Notes: generated by a model from the letters alone, not told the origin. Positions 28,006 through 40,106 are shown, numbered from the stretch's first letter. The stretch is 64,000 nt of DNA from Serratia marcescens (GCF_029846115.1 NZ_JARVZZ010000001.1:3286001-3350000); one strand, 5' to 3'. Translations and numbers: made by a program.

Positions 28006-29175
28006 TCAGCGGCTGCGCCGTGACATGACTCGCTTGTCTTTCGGCCGATCCTGCCAGTCCTCAACCTGATTGTTGAAGTTATCCGCCAGCAGGTAGGCCG
28101 GGGTTTTCGCCAGCCAGTCGGACAATGAAATATCCTGATAAATGCCGTTGTCCATCACGATCAGCACCTTCAAATCTTCATCGCCGATGTTCTCGATGTA
28201 ATGGCCGAAGCCCTGCGGCACGTAGCCGACGTCTGAAGGGGCGTACTCTTCCGTCTGCGCGTGGCCGTGCGAACTGAACACCGTCATGCGGCCTTTGCCG
28301 GCAATATAGTATTGCCATTCGTTGGCATTGGGGTGCCAGTGCAATTCCCGGATCGCGCCGGGTTTCACGATCTCGATGATGCCGGTCATGGTGGTGGAAA
28401 TGGGAAATTCTTTCGATGACACCAAATGCACGCTCCCGGCGTCATTTTCAAAGAACGGCTTTTGCTTCATTAATTCATAATGGTGGGTCAACGGAGCGTT
28501 ATTTAATCCGCCGTCGTTTTTCGGTAATGGCAAGGTGGGCGGGACGGCGCCGCCGACAATATAGGCCTCACCCTGTTTGGCCTTGGAAAATACCGCCGCC
28601 GGCATGTCGACGCTTTTTTCCAATACCTCTTTCGGCATATGCGCCACCCAATCGGTGATGCTGAAGGTGCCGAATTCGGAGAAGTGCCCGTTATCGAATG
28701 CCAGAATGAAATGCGCGCCGTCCGCCAGCGCCTGAATGGAATGGCCGTAGCCTTTCGGGAAATACCACACGTCGCCGGGGCCGAAATCCGCCACTTCGCA
28801 TTTGCCCTCGGGATCGAGGATGGTGATGCGCGCATGGCCTTCCAGCATAAATGCCCATTCGGCGGCGATGGCGTGCCAGTGCAGTTCGCGCACGCCGCCC
28901 GGCTCCAGCGTCATGTCGACGCCCGCCACGCCTTCGGAGATCGGAAATTGCTCGACGGTAGCCTCGCGCGCCCAGCCGCTGGGCAGGCTGCGTTTTTTGC
29001 TGTCGGTGAATTTGTATTTGTAGAGATGCTGCGCATCGGCAGGCGGCTGGTAGCTGCTGGGAGGCACGATATTGCGGTGGTCGTCGGCAGCGGCATTTTT
29101 AGCGATGCCGCCGATCATGCCGGCGGCGGCCGCGCTGACGGCGGAGACTTTCAATATATCACGACGCGATAGCAT
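28006..29175 (-). CDS. oxdC: Tat-exported oxalate decarboxylase-like bicupin
   Basis: A 389-residue bicupin. A Tat-type signal (MLSRRDILKVSAVSAAAAGM) is followed by two cupin domains, each with the manganese ligands HxH...E...H: ELHWHAIAAEW with GYGHSI, and ELHWHPNANEW with GFGHYI. Oxalate decarboxylase turns oxalate into formate and CO2. The active-site lid that reads SENST in Bacillus OxdC reads SEFGT here; the catalytic Glu is kept. Lid changes are known to shift decarboxylase versus oxidase activity. Monocistronic. Confidence 0.85.
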   Translation of the reverse strand: MLSRRDILKVSAVSAAAAGMIGGIAKNAAADDHRNIVPPSSYQPPADAQHLYKYKFTDSKKRSLPSGWAREATVEQFPISEGVAGVDMTLEPGGVRELHWHAIAAEWAFMLEGHARITILDPEGKCEVADFGPGDVWYFPKGYGHSIQALADGAHFILAFDNGHFSEFGTFSITDWVAHMPKEVLEKSVDMPAAVFSKAKQGEAYIVGGAVPPTLPLPKNDGGLNNAPLTHHYELMKQKPFFENDAGSVHLVSSKEFPISTTMTGIIEIVKPGAIRELHWHPNANEWQYYIAGKGRMTVFSSHGHAQTEEYAPSDVGYVPQGFGHYIENIGDEDLKVLIVMDNGIYQDISLSDWLAKTPAYLLADNFNNQVEDWQDRPKDKRVMSRRSR

Positions 29176-29629
29176 AGCATTTTCTCCAATATAAAACCGT
29201 GCGCCTGCAGTGGCAGGCGACAGGGAAGGTGTAATTACCCTTGAGAGGTATTTTTGTCATCGGCGGGAATAGGCTGTGACCCTTAAATCCTAGCGGCTGG
29301 AATTTATTGGGTAGGCGCTTATTTGTTTGCGTTTGTTACTAAGTGAGAGCGGGTTTGATTATTCATTGTTAATCTATATAGTCATGGCGATGAATTAATC
29401 TTTCTCTGCGATTAAATAAATGAAGCGTCAATGAAACACATTATTTTTGGGCGTTTTTCTCCGATTGCGCTATAGGCGGGCGCAAAAAGTGTGCAGTGGC
29501 GACATTGCAGTGCATTTACGCTAAATCGTGACGCCTTTCACAACACTGACGCGTGGCTATTGCCGAGTATTCGTAAGTATGGCGATACTTTTAGCGCGGT
29601 CGAAAAGATCGCACACCCATTTTTATTGC
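29176..29629. promoter_or_regulatory. AT-rich control region between oxdC and bglF
   Basis: No gene is seen. A candidate plus-strand promoter is TTGGGC (29447-29452), 18 nt, TATAGG (29471-29476), which would start the bgl leader about 150 nt before the antiterminator site. The left half must hold the oxdC promoter; I could not settle its boxes. Confidence 0.4.
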
Positions 29630-29658
29630 GGCGTGTTACTGCTAAAGCAGGCAAGACC
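29630..29658 (+). promoter_or_regulatory. RAT site, BglG-type RNA antiterminator
   Basis: The 29-nt element has the same length and core as the E. coli bgl RAT (TGTTACTGC then GCAGGCAA and ACC). Its 3' end (AAGACC) is also the 5' arm of the following terminator, so bound antiterminator protein excludes the terminator fold. Confidence 0.85.
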
Positions 29659-29716
29659 AAAATAGGAATGCACTTCTCCTTGTGACGAGGCGCATTTCCA
29701 TTTTGGTCTTTTTTTT
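29653..29716 (+). terminator. Leader terminator of the bgl operon
   Basis: An 11-bp stem AAGACCAAAAT/ATTTTGGTCTT (29653-29663, 29700-29710), extended by an imperfect inner stem, is followed by a T-run. It overlaps the RAT by 6 nt and ends 20 nt before bglF: classical sugar-controlled antitermination. Confidence 0.88.
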
Positions 29717-29736
29717 GCATTTTATCGGGGAAAACG

Positions 29737-33005
<3,269 letters not shown>

Positions 33006-33025
33006 GCAGGGTGACGGCCGAGACG

Positions 33026-33868
33026 ATGAAAGTCATTAAGGTTCTCAACAACAGTCTGGTGTTAACCGCGGACGACGATAACCGTGAGGTTATCGCTATG
33101 GGTAAGGGAATTGGTTTTAACAGCAAAACCGGAGACGAGATCAACCCGGCCGCCATTGAGAAAGTGTATGTGGTGCAGGAGGGGCAAAAGGGGCGCGATT
33201 ACCTGCGGCTGATTGAAACTGCTCCGACGGAACACATCGAAATTGTGCAGATGATCCTCAGTGAGGCCAACCGCCAACTGAACGGCAACATTAATGAACA
33301 AATTTTCTTTACGCTGGCTGATCACATCAGTTTCGCTATTGAGCGTCATCACAAGGGCATTGCCATCCAAAACCGCCTGCTGTTCGAGGTGAAGCGCTTC
33401 TACCCGCGAGAGTTTGCGGTGGGGCTGCAGGCCTTGGCATACATTAACCAGCGGCTGAATATCCATCTGCCCGAAGAGGAAGCGGGCAATATCGCCTTTC
33501 ATCTGGTCAATGGCCAGACCGAAGTGCAAAACATGGAGCACACGTTGCTGGCGGTGAAGATGCTGAAAGATGTTTTCAATATCATCAAGTATCACTTTCG
33601 CATCAATATCGACACCGATTCGCTGAACTATGCGCGCTTTTTGGTGCATATGCAGTTCTTTATCCAGCGCATGATTGACGGCAAGCAGATGGCCTCGAAG
33701 GCCGATTTTCTGTTTGCCCAGATGACCGCCGAGTACCCGCACGCCTATCGCGGCGCGCTACTGATCCGCGATTACGTGAAGAATCTGCTGCAAATGGAGA
33801 TGTCGAACGATGAGCTGCTGTATTTGATGATCCACCTGACGCGCATCACCGATCAGCCGGAGACCTGA
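33026..33868 (+). CDS. bglG: BglG-family transcription antiterminator
   Basis: A 280-residue antiterminator: RNA-binding domain at residues 1-55 (MKVIKVLNNSLVLTADDDN), then PRD1 (about 65-170) and PRD2 (about 175-275) with conserved phospho-histidines in LADHISFAIERHHKG and NIAFHLVNGQ. It should bind the RAT at 29630-29658. The ATG at 33026 matches the family N-terminus; the in-frame GTG at 33011 is less likely. The gene is last in the operon (F-B-G), whereas E. coli has it first. Confidence 0.9.
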   Translation: MKVIKVLNNSLVLTADDDNREVIAMGKGIGFNSKTGDEINPAAIEKVYVVQEGQKGRDYLRLIETAPTEHIEIVQMILSEANRQLNGNINEQIFFTLADHISFAIERHHKGIAIQNRLLFEVKRFYPREFAVGLQALAYINQRLNIHLPEEEAGNIAFHLVNGQTEVQNMEHTLLAVKMLKDVFNIIKYHFRINIDTDSLNYARFLVHMQFFIQRMIDGKQMASKADFLFAQMTAEYPHAYRGALLIRDYVKNLLQMEMSNDELLYLMIHLTRITDQPET

Positions 33869-34767
33869 ACCGCTTCGGCGACCAGTTCGCGAAAGCGCTC
33901 AACGATCGGCGAAGCCGGGCTGCGGCGCAGCGCCAGGTAAAGCGGGGCGCTGAGCTGCGCTTCTTCGGCGAGGGTGCGGTAGACGATGCCGTCGCCGGCC
34001 AGCCGCCGCATCGAGCCGGGCACCACTGACAGCCCCAGCCCGGCGCCGACCAGGCTGAGGGTGGCCGGCAGGCGCGGCGCTTCCTGCACGATGCGCGGGC
34101 TGAAGCCGGCGCGGTGGCAGGCGGCCAGGATGGCGTCGTACAGCCCCTGGCCGGCTGGGCGGCGATAGAGAATAAACGCCTCGTGGGCCAGTTCGGCCAG
34201 CGGCAGCGGCTGCTGCGTTTCTTGTGCCAGCCGGTGGCCCAGCGGCAGGGCGACGATCATCGGTTCGCTGAGCACCGGCTCCACGCTCAGGCCGGGAATG
34301 CCGCTGGCCGGCGAGCGCACGAAGGCGGCGTCGAGGCGCTGTTCCAGCAACGCCTCCATCAGTTCGCCGCTGCCGGCTTCTTCCAGCTGGGTGGTGATGC
34401 CCGGCAAGATGTCGCGGTAGCGGCGGAGCAGGTTGGGCACGAACGGGTGCAGCGCGGCGGAGCTGGTGAAGCCGATGGCGATGTGCCCCTGTTCGCCGCG
34501 AGCGGCGCGCTGCACCGCTTCGCGCAGGCGTTCGGCGCGCGCCAGCAGGGCGCGGGCTTCTTCGAACAGCACGCCGCCTGCTTCGGTAACGCGCACGCCG
34601 CGCGGCAGGCGCTGCAACAAGGTGACGCCCAGTTCATCTTCCAGCCCCTGCAGCAGGCGGGTGAGCGGCGGCTGCTGGATAAACAGCCGCTCGGCGGCGC
34701 GGGTGATGTTGCCTTCTTCCACCACGGTGACGAATGCCCGCAGGCGACGCAGTTCGATCATAGCCAT
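33853..34767 (-). CDS. LysR-family regulator, next to the chromate transporter
   Basis: A 304-residue LysR regulator with the standard N-terminal helix-turn-helix (VVEEGNITRAAERLFIQQPP) and effector domain. Its 3' end overlaps the converging bglG by 16 nt. It is divergent from the two-part chromate transporter, 103 nt away, with a LysR-type inverted repeat on its own start codon. It probably controls both itself and the transporter. Confidence 0.87.
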   Translation of the reverse strand: MAMIELRRLRAFVTVVEEGNITRAAERLFIQQPPLTRLLQGLEDELGVTLLQRLPRGVRVTEAGGVLFEEARALLARAERLREAVQRAARGEQGHIAIGFTSSAALHPFVPNLLRRYRDILPGITTQLEEAGSGELMEALLEQRLDAAFVRSPASGIPGLSVEPVLSEPMIVALPLGHRLAQETQQPLPLAELAHEAFILYRRPAGQGLYDAILAACHRAGFSPRIVQEAPRLPATLSLVGAGLGLSVVPGSMRRLAGDGIVYRTLAEEAQLSAPLYLALRRSPASPIVERFRELVAEAVQVSG

Positions 34768-34780
34768 ACCTCAAAGGTAT
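34766..34780. promoter_or_regulatory. LysR-type operator ATACC-N5-GGTAT
   Basis: A perfect 5-5-5 inverted repeat that includes the T-N11-A core typical of LysR sites. It overlaps the start codon of the LysR gene (34767-34765), which suggests autorepression. Confidence 0.5.
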
Positions 34781-34870
34781 CTTTAGTTGTTCCGGAATGC
34801 ATTAGACATCATGGCACGGCGGCGCGCATGATACCAGACATCAAAAAAAGCGATATGGAATGGCAATGTC

Positions 34871-35437
34871 ATGTCAGATATCAATACGTTAAAACCGCAC
34901 CCGGCGGCAGCGCCGGGCAACGCAGAGCTGTTTGTGGGCTTTCTGTGGCTGGGGCTGATCGGCTTCGGCGGCGTGCTGCCGCTGGCGCGCAGTATGTTGG
35001 TGGAGCGCCGGCGCTGGCTGAGCGGCGAACAGTTTACCGAGCTGCTCGGGCTGTGCCAGTTCCTGCCCGGCGGCAATGTGATCAACCTGTCGGTGGCGGT
35101 GGGGATGGAGTTTCGCGGGCTGCGCGGCGCGCTGTGCGCCTTGCTGGGCCTCATCAGCGCGCCGACGGCGATCGTGGTGGGACTGGGCGTGGTCTACGCC
35201 CGCTTCCAAAACGATCCGCATGTGCAGCATGTGTTCGCCGGGCTGGCCGCCGCCGCCGCCGGGCTGCTGCTGTCGACCGGGATCAAGATGCTGCTGCCGC
35301 TGCGCGGTAAATGGCCGGCGTTGGCGATCGTCGCGCTGGCCTTGATCGCCATCGCCTGGCTGCGCCTGCCGCTGTTGCCGACCATGTTGGTACTGGCGCC
35401 GCTGAGCATTCTGCTGATGTGGCGGTGGCCGTCATGA
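34871..35437 (+). CDS. Chromate transporter, N-terminal-type half
   Basis: A 188-residue CHR-domain membrane protein (FVGFLWLGLIGFGGVLPLAR at residues 18-37, about six helices). Short-chain CHR proteins come as adjacent pairs that together equal one long ChrA. They export chromate; in many genomes the physiological anion is unknown. The stop overlaps the start of the second half, so the two are made together. Divergent from a LysR gene. Confidence 0.85.
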   Translation: MSDINTLKPHPAAAPGNAELFVGFLWLGLIGFGGVLPLARSMLVERRRWLSGEQFTELLGLCQFLPGGNVINLSVAVGMEFRGLRGALCALLGLISAPTAIVVGLGVVYARFQNDPHVQHVFAGLAAAAAGLLLSTGIKMLLPLRGKWPALAIVALALIAIAWLRLPLLPTMLVLAPLSILLMWRWPS

Positions 35438-35955
35438 GCGGGGTTTTGATAGCGCTGGCGCTGATCTTCACCGAGCTCTCTTTGCTGGCGTTTGGCGGCG
35501 GGATGACCATTTTGCCGGAAATGCAGCGGCAGGTGGTGGAGGTGCATCAATGGATGAGCGCCCAGGAGTTCAGCGCGCTGTTCGCCATGGCGCAGGCCGC
35601 GCCGGGGCCGAACATGATGATCGTGCCGCTGGTCGGTTGGCACGTGGCCGGCTGGGCGGGGCTGTTGGTGTCTTCGGTCGCCAAGTTCGGGCCGTCTTCC
35701 ATCGTCACGCTGCTGGTGATGGGCGCCTGGCGGCGCTTTAAGGATCGCCCGTGGCGCCGCATCGTGCAGGCCGGGCTGGTGCCGCTGACCGTGGGGCTGG
35801 TGGCGGCCAGCGGCATCTTGATCGCCGAGGCTTCCGCGCCCAGCTGGCGGCTGGCGGCGATCGTGGCGCTGGCGACGGGATTGAGCATGAGCAAGCGCCT
35901 CCATCCGCTGTGGGTGCTGGCGGGCGGCGCGCTGCTCGGCTTGCTGTTCGCCTGA
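35434..35955 (+). CDS. Chromate transporter, C-terminal-type half
   Basis: A 173-residue CHR-domain protein, the partner of the preceding gene. It has the family motifs FTELSLLAFGGGMTILPEM and AQAAPGPNMM and about five helices. The ATG at 35434 overlaps the upstream TGA (ATGA). Opposite membrane orientation of the two halves is typical for the pair. Confidence 0.85.
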   Translation: MSGVLIALALIFTELSLLAFGGGMTILPEMQRQVVEVHQWMSAQEFSALFAMAQAAPGPNMMIVPLVGWHVAGWAGLLVSSVAKFGPSSIVTLLVMGAWRRFKDRPWRRIVQAGLVPLTVGLVAASGILIAEASAPSWRLAAIVALATGLSMSKRLHPLWVLAGGALLGLLFA

Positions 35956-35959
35956 GGGA

Positions 35960-36370
35960 TTAGCGCGGGATCAGCATAAAGCGTGAAGGGCCGTTGCGAT
36001 CGATCAGCTCATAGCGCTTTGGCGCGGTCAGGGCCAGAAACGCCACCATGCTGCCTTCGGCGTCGGTCAGCGTCATGCCGTCCGGCGTCGGCCGCCAGGC
36101 GACCGGCAACGTTTGCAGCGCCAGCGGCTGCAGGCACTGGGCGGAGGCGCTGAAGCGGAAGGCGTTGGTGTTGGCTACCGCTTCGTCGCTCAGCTGCACC
36201 TCGCAGACGGCTTTACCGTCGCCGATGGCGGCGAGCTGCCACTCGCCCTTCAGCGCGGCGGGTTCCAGCAACGGCAGTGAACTGCCCAGGGCACTGCTGC
36301 ACAATACGCTCATAACGACTCCTGTCAGGCTGGCGCGGCGCAAGGCGCGCATAAGGAAATGGGTTGGCAT
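35960..36370 (-). CDS. inh: Periplasmic inhibitor of serralysin-type proteases
   Basis: A 136-residue protein of the Inh/AprI beta-barrel inhibitor family. A signal peptide (about residues 1-29) is predicted to leave a mature chain starting SSLPLLEPAALKGEW; in known inhibitors the N-terminal Ser-Ser-Leu strand inserts into the protease active site. The two family cysteines are in AVCEVQL and AQCLQP. ATG 36370 has AGGAG 8 nt upstream. It is transcribed away from the protease gene instead of following it, and would protect the periplasm during secretion. Confidence 0.87.
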   Translation of the reverse strand: MPTHFLMRALRRASLTGVVMSVLCSSALGSSLPLLEPAALKGEWQLAAIGDGKAVCEVQLSDEAVANTNAFRFSASAQCLQPLALQTLPVAWRPTPDGMTLTDAEGSMVAFLALTAPKRYELIDRNGPSRFMLIPR

Positions 36371-36643
36371 CGGGTCACTCCTTTCGGCTGTCCATTCACA
36401 CCTTAGCATGTTCCCTGCGGGATGATGAGGCAAGGATTAGGTTTTTTAATCCTCGATTATTCTGATCTAACCGGCGATAACATGTCCAAAAAGACGAGTC
36501 ATTAGCCCGCCGATACGCTTATCTTTCTCATTAATACTCCGCTAATACAACTCGTTATGATTATTTCCGTCTTAACGCCCGGCGTGATGATGCGCGGCGC
36601 CGCCGGCTCGCGTCGCCGGGGTGAGTCACTATACTGGTCATTC
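36371..36643. other. Control region between inh and the serralysin-like gene
   Basis: No gene. It contains a 7-bp hairpin AGGATTA/TAATCCT (36433-36453) near the inh side and a possible -10 box TATACT (36630-36635) for the protease without a matching -35 box, suggesting activator dependence. Confidence 0.35.
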
Positions 36644-36659
36644 CTAAGCCTTGGCTTAG
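36644..36659. promoter_or_regulatory. Palindrome CTAAGCC-TT-GGCTTAG upstream of the protease gene
   Basis: A perfect 7-bp inverted repeat with a 2-nt spacer, about 10 nt after the possible -10 box and 65 nt before the start codon. It may be an operator or a 5'-UTR hairpin. Confidence 0.4.
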
Positions 36660-36724
36660 ATTAGAACGACTGATGAATAGTCTTACAAAGCGAGTGGGTT
36701 CCTACTGTGTAAAAGGAGAATGCA

Positions 36725-38341
36725 ATGAGCAGTCGCCACAACGACATTTTGCAAGATGATGATGAGTTCACCAGCCTGTCCGCCACATCCCCCAACTATC
36801 ATAACTATCAGTTTTACTATCACCAGCCCGGCAGCCGCTATGACGGATTGGGCTACGGCGCGCTGTTTACGCTGGACAACGCCAACCTGTACAGCAACCA
36901 GCGCGGCGGAGCAGCCATCAACAACCTGGGTAAAATCCGCGATAACTTCAGCTTCGATCGCGCCGCCGATCAGCTGACGCGGCCGGGCCTGACGCACAAC
37001 GGCGATCAGGTGTATCACCAGCCGGTGGCGCTGACCTATTCCTTCCTGACGCAGAGCGCACTGAACCGCATCGGCCAGACCGGTGACGGTGACAAAGGGC
37101 TGCAACCGCTGACTCAGGCGGCGCAGGCACAGGCGCTGAAATCGATGCAGGCGTGGGCCGACGTGGCGAACGTGACCTTTACCGAAACGGCATCCACCGA
37201 TATCAACCACCGCGCGGACATCACCTTCGCGTATTTCACCCAGCGCGCCGACGGCAGCGCCGCTGAGGGCAGCGGCCCGAATGCCATCAACGCGTACGCC
37301 TATTACCCGCCGAGTTCCAAACCGGGTAGCGATAACGCCTTTGCCGGCACGGTGTGGTTCAACAAAAACTTCGCCACCCATCAGGCGCCGGTTAGCGGCG
37401 ACTTCAGCAGCCAGACCTTCACCCACGAGCTGGGGCATGCCCTGGGGCTGGCGCACCCGGGATCTTATGACGCGTCGTTGGGCAACCCGAGCTATCAGAA
37501 CGATGCCGCTTACTATCAGGATTCGTTGCAATACTCGATCATGAGCTATTTCAACGCCGGTTATACCGGCGCCGACACCAAAGGGATGTATGGTTATGGC
37601 CCGATGGTGGATGACATCGCCGCGATCCAAAAATTGTACGGCGCCAATATGAGCACCCGCACCGGCGACACGGTGTACGGCTTCAACTCCAACACCGGGC
37701 GCGATTTCCTGACCGCCACGGCGGACAACGGCAAACCGGTCAACTTCGCGGTGTGGGACGCCGGCGGCAACGACACGCTGGATTTCTCCGGCTACAGCCA
37801 GCAGCAGATGATCAACCTGAACGACGGGGCGTTCTCCAGCGTCGGCGGCGGCACGCAGAACGTCGCCATCGCGCGCGGGGCGATCATCGAGAACGCCATC
37901 GGCGGCAGCGGGCGTGATGTGATCATCGGCAACGATCAGGACAACCTGCTGGCGGGCAACGCCGGTTCCGACATCCTGTACGGCGGCCTGGGGGCGGATC
38001 ATCTGTGGGGCGGCAAAGATGCCAACAACTTCACCGACTATTTCGTCTATCTCAATGCCAAAGAGTCCACGGTGGCGGCGTTCGACGTGATTGAAGACTT
38101 CGAGCACGGCATCGACAAGATCGATCTCTCCGGCCTGCGTTTCAACAACAGCCTGAGCGAGCTGCGCTTTATCGACAGCGGCAGCGCCTTCAGCGGCCAG
38201 AAGGGCGAGATCCAGCTCAACTTCGACGCCTTCAACGGCACCACCGATCTGCTGATGAACACCCAGAGCAACAGCTATGCCGCCGACTTCAAGATCCACG
38301 TGGTCGGGCAGGTGGAGCAGAGCGATATCTTGTTTGCCTGA
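36725..38341 (+). CDS. Serralysin-family secreted metalloprotease
   Basis: A 538-residue M10B zinc protease, secreted by a type I system. The zinc motif HELGHALGLAHPG starts at His234, with the Met-turn SIMSYF (Met273). RTX repeats follow at about 390-430 (GGSGRDVIIGNDQDN, GGLGADHLWGG), and the C-terminal secretion signal ends in SDILFA. It is about 50 residues longer than classic serralysin and its first 60 residues differ, so it is a paralog (Slp-like) and probably not PrtS itself. No propeptide signal; no secretion genes nearby. Ribosome-binding site AAAGGAG. Confidence 0.88.
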   Translation: MSSRHNDILQDDDEFTSLSATSPNYHNYQFYYHQPGSRYDGLGYGALFTLDNANLYSNQRGGAAINNLGKIRDNFSFDRAADQLTRPGLTHNGDQVYHQPVALTYSFLTQSALNRIGQTGDGDKGLQPLTQAAQAQALKSMQAWADVANVTFTETASTDINHRADITFAYFTQRADGSAAEGSGPNAINAYAYYPPSSKPGSDNAFAGTVWFNKNFATHQAPVSGDFSSQTFTHELGHALGLAHPGSYDASLGNPSYQNDAAYYQDSLQYSIMSYFNAGYTGADTKGMYGYGPMVDDIAAIQKLYGANMSTRTGDTVYGFNSNTGRDFLTATADNGKPVNFAVWDAGGNDTLDFSGYSQQQMINLNDGAFSSVGGGTQNVAIARGAIIENAIGGSGRDVIIGNDQDNLLAGNAGSDILYGGLGADHLWGGKDANNFTDYFVYLNAKESTVAAFDVIEDFEHGIDKIDLSGLRFNNSLSELRFIDSGSAFSGQKGEIQLNFDAFNGTTDLLMNTQSNSYAADFKIHVVGQVEQSDILFA

Positions 38342-38361
38342 GGGCAATGAAGGGGAAAGAG

Positions 38362-38383
38362 AAAAGGGCCGAACGGCCCTTTT
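38362..38383. terminator. Bidirectional terminator after the protease gene
   Basis: AAAAGGGCC/GGCCCTTTT (9-bp stem, GAAC loop) followed by a T-run on the plus strand and, in mirror image, TTTTCTCTTT on the minus strand. It separates two converging genes. Confidence 0.85.
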
Positions 38384-38384
38384 T

Positions 38385-39035
38385 TTACGGCTGGGCCGCC
38401 GCCGCGCTTTCCGCCACGAAGGAGCCGGTCGTCACCGCGCCGGCGCGGCGGTAGTGGGCCACGATCACGCCGCCGGGCGAGACCACCGAGTGGGCCAGCG
38501 TGAAGGCCGCCGGCGCCGCGTTGTCATCGAACAGCCGCTTGCCGCCGCCAAGCACCACCGGGTAGGTGAGCAGGCGCAGTTCGTCCACCAGATCGTTGGC
38601 CAGCAGCTGTTGCATCAGCGTGCTGCTGCCCTGCACCAGCAGCACCGGCCCTTGGGTGCGCTTCAGCTCGCGCAGCCGGGCGAGGATGTCCCGCCCCAGC
38701 CACTGGCTGTTTTCCCACGCCAGCGTCTCGCCGTGGTGGGTGGCGACGTACTTGGTGGCCTGATTGAACACGCGGGCGATGTCGGCGGAAAACGGATCGG
38801 CCTCGTCGGTGATCTGCGGCCAGTAGCCGGCGAAAATGTCGTAGGTGCGCCGCCCCAGCAGCAGATCGAACGGCGTCGAGAAAAGATCGCCCATCGTTTC
38901 CGCAATGGCGTCATCCCAGTAAGGCGCGGTCCAGCCGCCGAAGCGAAAGCCGCCGCTGCGGTCTTCGTCCTGCCCGCCCGGCGCCTGCATCACGCCGTCG
39001 AGGCTGACGAAGGCGCTGGCAATAATCTGTCGCAT
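38385..39035 (-). CDS. Dihydrofolate reductase-like (RibD C-terminal) protein
   Basis: A 216-residue protein of the RibD_C/DHFR-like superfamily (YyaP/YwjB-like). It opens MRQIIASAFVSLDGVMQAPG, has LLLGRRTYDIFAGYWP near 60-75 and VQGSSTLMQQLL near 135, the NADPH-binding layout. The true substrate of this group is unknown; it is not folate reductase by default. Monocistronic, start ATG with AGGAGA upstream. Confidence 0.82.
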   Translation of the reverse strand: MRQIIASAFVSLDGVMQAPGGQDEDRSGGFRFGGWTAPYWDDAIAETMGDLFSTPFDLLLGRRTYDIFAGYWPQITDEADPFSADIARVFNQATKYVATHHGETLAWENSQWLGRDILARLRELKRTQGPVLLVQGSSTLMQQLLANDLVDELRLLTYPVVLGGGKRLFDDNAAPAAFTLAHSVVSPGGVIVAHYRRAGAVTTGSFVAESAAAAQP

Positions 39036-39071
39036 GGCTGTCTCCTGCCGTTGAGTGCCAGCTGAAAGTTT

Positions 39072-39089
39072 AGCCGCCGCGCGGCGGCT
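39072..39089 (-). terminator. 18-bp GC palindrome behind the secreted hydrolase gene
   Basis: AGCCGCCGC/GCGGCGGCT is a perfect palindrome 16 nt after the stop of the minus-strand hydrolase gene, followed by TAAACTTT in that direction. A terminator is plausible but the T-run is weak. Confidence 0.4.
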
Positions 39090-39104
39090 GCGCCAACCGG
39101 CCGC

Positions 39105-40106
39105 TCAGGGCTGCAGCGCCTTGAGCAGTGCCTGATGGAAACGCGCCGGCTCCTCCATTTGCGGCGCATGGCCCAGCCCGGCGAACTCGATCAGCGTGGC
39201 GTGCGGGATCAGCTTCGCCGCCTGTTTGCCCAGCTCCGCGTAATGCCCGATTTTGGCCTTGACCGCCGGCGGGGCGATATCGCTGCCGATGGCGGTGGTG
39301 TCGGCGGTGCCGATCATCAGCGTGGTGGGGGTTTGCAGATCCTTGAACTCGTAATACACCGGCTGGGTGAAGATCATGTCGTAGATCAGCGCCGAGTTCC
39401 ACGCCACCAGGCGATGGCCCGGCCCGTTGTTCAGCCCGGCCAGCATATCCACCCAGCGATCGTACTCCGGCTTCCAGCGGCCGCCGTAGTAGGTGCGCTG
39501 CTCATAGTTGCGGATGCCCTCGGCGGTGGTGTTCAGCTCGCACTTGAACCATTGATCGACGCTGCGCCACGGCACGCCTTTGGCCTTCCAGTCCTCGAGG
39601 CCGATCGGGTTGACCATGACCAGTTGCTCCACTGCCTGCGGATACATCAGGCTGTAGCGCGTGGCCAGCATGCCGCCGGTGGAGTGCCCGATGACGATGG
39701 TCCGGCTGATTTTCAGGTTCTGCAACAGGCCGTGGGTGTTTTGCGCCAGCTGCTGGAAGCTGTACTGGTAATGCGCCGGTTTGGTGGAGGAGCAAAAGCC
39801 GATTTGATCCGGTGCGATGACGCGGTAGCCGGCCTTGCTCAGTGCCTTGATGGTGTCCTGCCAGGTGGCGGCGCAGAAGTTTTTACCGTGCAGCAACAGC
39901 GCGGTGCGGCCATTGGCGGTGCCTTCCGGCGGCACGTCCATATAGGCCATTTTTAACGGCTGCCCCTGCGAGGTGAAGCTGAACTGCTGTAACGGGTAAG
40001 GGTAGTGAAAACCCTGCAGCTCCGGGCCGAACTTCGGCGTTTCGGCGGCGGCGGTGAACGCGGCCAGCGTGGCGCACAGCAGCGCGCTACGGGTGAATCT
40101 CAGCAT
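39105..40106 (-). CDS. Exported alpha/beta hydrolase
   Basis: A 333-residue alpha/beta hydrolase with a signal peptide (MLRFTRSALLCATLAAFTAA-A), so periplasmic or secreted. The nucleophile Ser142 is in GHSTGG, the oxyanion block is LLLHGKNFCAATW, the acid is probably in LMIGTADTTAIG and the His in FAGLGHAPQME. The layout is close to haloalkane dehalogenase/epoxide hydrolase-like esterases; the substrate is unknown. ATG 40106 follows AGGAGATC. Confidence 0.8.
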   Translation of the reverse strand: MLRFTRSALLCATLAAFTAAAETPKFGPELQGFHYPYPLQQFSFTSQGQPLKMAYMDVPPEGTANGRTALLLHGKNFCAATWQDTIKALSKAGYRVIAPDQIGFCSSTKPAHYQYSFQQLAQNTHGLLQNLKISRTIVIGHSTGGMLATRYSLMYPQAVEQLVMVNPIGLEDWKAKGVPWRSVDQWFKCELNTTAEGIRNYEQRTYYGGRWKPEYDRWVDMLAGLNNGPGHRLVAWNSALIYDMIFTQPVYYEFKDLQTPTTLMIGTADTTAIGSDIAPPAVKAKIGHYAELGKQAAKLIPHATLIEFAGLGHAPQMEEPARFHQALLKALQP

